A model generated the notes under the pieces. That model saw only the letters and a list, made by a program, of their open reading frames with translations, ran no database searches and was not told where the DNA came from. Shown here one piece after another: positions 5,426-6,360 of a DNA stretch of 6,360 nucleotides; within the stretch, counting starts at the first letter, position 1; every line of letters starts with the position of its first letter. The DNA is from Deltaproteobacteria bacterium (lineage in GTDB: Bacteria; Desulfobacterota; Syntrophobacteria; BM002): positions 1 through 6,360 of the forward strand of contig JAGFXI010000353.1 in assembly GCA_017861095.1 (NCBI GenBank). Reading direction: 5' to 3'. The position numbers were made by a program, and so were the translations under genes.

Positions 5426-6142
5426 TTGGATCCGCTGCATTCGCTCCTTTCCGCCTATCGTCGCCGTCGCTTCGCCATCCTCTTCTTCTCGCTCCTCCTT
5501 ACCCTCGTCGGGAATCCGCTGTTGGACGCTGTCGGTCCGGATCTCGATCTCATCGAGGCGTTCCTTGCCCTGAACCTCCTCTCGGCGATCCTGAGCGGCG
5601 TCGTGGGGGGACATTGGCGCACGCTCGCTACGCTGGCCGCGCTCTGCCTCGTGCTGAGAGGGATCTCTGCCGCCTTCGGCAATCCACTAGTACTCTCGGC
5701 GAGCGAAGCCATCTGGGCGGTCGCCGCCCTTGTCGCCTGCATCGCTACGCTGCACTTCGTCCTTCGCAAGGGCACGGTGGATTCCGAGCGCATCTACGCG
5801 GCGCTGAGCGTTTACCTTCTTGCGGGTCTCGTGTTCGGTGTGGCTTACCACGTGATGGGAGGGATTCGGCCCGGCTCGCTGCGCGTCACGTCCGCCGGGG
5901 GTGCGCCGGTCGAGGCGGTGGGTCTCAAGACCGCGATCTACTTCAGCTTCGTGACCCTAGCGACCCTGGGCTACGGGGACGTCGTTCCGGCGAGCCCGCT
6001 CACGCAGTCGCTTGCGACTCTTGAGGCCGTCGGCGCGCAGCTCTACCTTGCCGTCCTCATCGCGAGGCTCGTGAGCCTCCAATCCGGCTCTACCTCTGAC
6101 GGCGACGGGCCCAACCCGGGCAACGTGCCGCCGTCTCGATAG
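5426..6142 (+). CDS. potassium-channel-like membrane protein (Ion_trans_2 pore)
   Basis: This 238-residue protein carries the K+ selectivity filter TLATLGYGD at residues 177-185, inside the pore loop that follows KTAIYFSFV. Hydrophobic segments lie near 16-33, 41-60, 65-84, 94-114, 121-144 and 193-219. That gives six helices, with the pore between the last two, as in voltage-gated-type K+ channel subunits, which act as tetramers. No helix shows the regular arginine spacing of a voltage sensor, and no RCK/TrkA-N domain follows. The C-terminus is only a short polar Gly/Ser/Asp/Pro tail, so gating is unknown. The start is a TTG set by the Shine-Dalgarno at 5412-5420. The gene follows mscS by 310 bases and may share an ion or osmotic-balance role with it, which is inference from neighbourhood only. 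Confidence 0.88.
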   Translation: MDPLHSLLSAYRRRRFAILFFSLLLTLVGNPLLDAVGPDLDLIEAFLALNLLSAILSGVVGGHWRTLATLAALCLVLRGISAAFGNPLVLSASEAIWAVAALVACIATLHFVLRKGTVDSERIYAALSVYLLAGLVFGVAYHVMGGIRPGSLRVTSAGGAPVEAVGLKTAIYFSFVTLATLGYGDVVPASPLTQSLATLEAVGAQLYLAVLIARLVSLQSGSTSDGDGPNPGNVPPSR

Positions 6143-6203
6143 TCCTGGGCGAATCCTTCTCCCCAATGGTCCGGCACCGTCAACGGTTGAGCCTGCCTTT
6201 TCT

Positions 6204-6221
6204 ATTGGACCAAAGTCCAAT
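6204..6221. promoter_or_regulatory. 18-bp interrupted palindrome, possible operator
   Basis: attggac-caaa-gtccaat is a perfect 7+7 palindrome with a four-base centre. The right arm ends on the first base of the -35-like ttgtct at 6221-6226, the usual place for a regulator site. The spacing between TTG and CAA is ten bases, which differs from FNR sites (eight), so no known regulator is assigned. It could also form a small RNA hairpin. Confidence 0.45.
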
Positions 6222-6250
6222 TGTCTCCACCCTAGCATTTCTGGTAACAT
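6221..6250 (+). promoter_or_regulatory. promoter candidate for the gene starting at the right edge
   Basis: ttgtct (6221-6226) and taacat (6245-6250), each matching consensus at four of six positions, are separated by 18 bases. The start would be near 6257, about 100 bases before the ATG at 6358. Confidence 0.3.
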
Positions 6251-6357
6251 CCTTTAACCGCTGGAAAAGGTCGAGCCGCCCGCCGCCGTGCTGACGGAGG
6301 GCGTGCGCGAGTTCCGCGGACGCGGTTTGACGGTTTGTTGACACAGAAGGAGGGGAC

Positions 6358-6360
6358 ATG
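6358..6360 (+). CDS. start codon of a further gene cut by the window edge
   Basis: The window ends exactly on ATG. A strong Shine-Dalgarno, aaggagggg (6347-6355), lies directly in front of it. Only the first codon is present, so nothing can be said of the product. Confidence 0.55.

Noticed and set aside
5407..6024. 205-residue + frame overlapping the K+-channel-like gene, with a GTG start
   Set aside because: Arg/Gly/Ser-rich frame-shifted reading. The overlapping frame has membrane helices, a GYGD filter and a proper Shine-Dalgarno.
6327..6343. TTGACG and TTGACA boxes just before the right-edge ATG as promoter -35 elements
   Set aside because: Their -10 partners would lie at or beyond the window end and downstream of the well-supported ATG at 6358, so they cannot drive that start.

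Overview
The window looks like a moderately GC-rich Gram-negative-type bacterial chromosome. The MscS-type channel has a secretion signal and a large extracytoplasmic N-domain, Shine-Dalgarno sites are strong, and the promoter-like boxes are sigma70-like. I cannot fix the phylum. The gene mix would suit a deltaproteobacterium, Nitrospirota or NC10-like lineage, but that is a guess. No phage, IS transposase, CRISPR, tRNA or rRNA is visible. Coding density is low for a bacterium: about 73% of the window. The long gaps carry many inverted repeats.

Layout, all genes on the + strand. (1) 1-217: 3' end of a PilZ-type (c-di-GMP receptor-like) gene, open at the left edge. (2) 218-663: 446-bp gap with a promoter candidate and a hairpin before the next gene. 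(3) 664-2122: a cobalamin-binding-domain radical SAM enzyme. It is split into two reading frames by a perfect 34-bp tandem duplication (876-909 / 910-943). Removing one copy restores an uninterrupted 474-residue protein. (4) 2137-2153: compact GC hairpin, terminator-like or REP-like. (5) 2347-2937: DUF502 family two-helix membrane protein. (6) 2938-3474: 537-bp gap holding a strong hairpin (3140-3178), a promoter-like site, and a nested set of long-range complementary segments (3242-3423) that looks like a structured RNA leader. (7) 3475-5115: large MscS-family mechanosensitive channel with signal peptide. (8) 5116-5425: 310-bp gap with a GC hairpin and a weak promoter candidate. (9) 5426-6142: six-helix potassium-channel-like protein with a GYGD selectivity filter and a TTG start fixed by a strong Shine-Dalgarno. 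(10) 6143-6360: gap with an 18-bp interrupted palindrome beside promoter-like boxes. It ends exactly on the ATG of a further gene that has its own Shine-Dalgarno.

Three consecutive intact genes encode membrane proteins: DUF502, MscS and a K+-channel-like protein. Two of these are ion or osmotic conduits, so this part may serve cell-envelope and ion homeostasis. The wide gaps and separate promoter-like sites argue against a single operon. No complete new multi-gene system is evident. The two most unusual items are the precise frame-breaking duplication in the radical SAM gene and the unassigned structured-RNA candidate in front of mscS.
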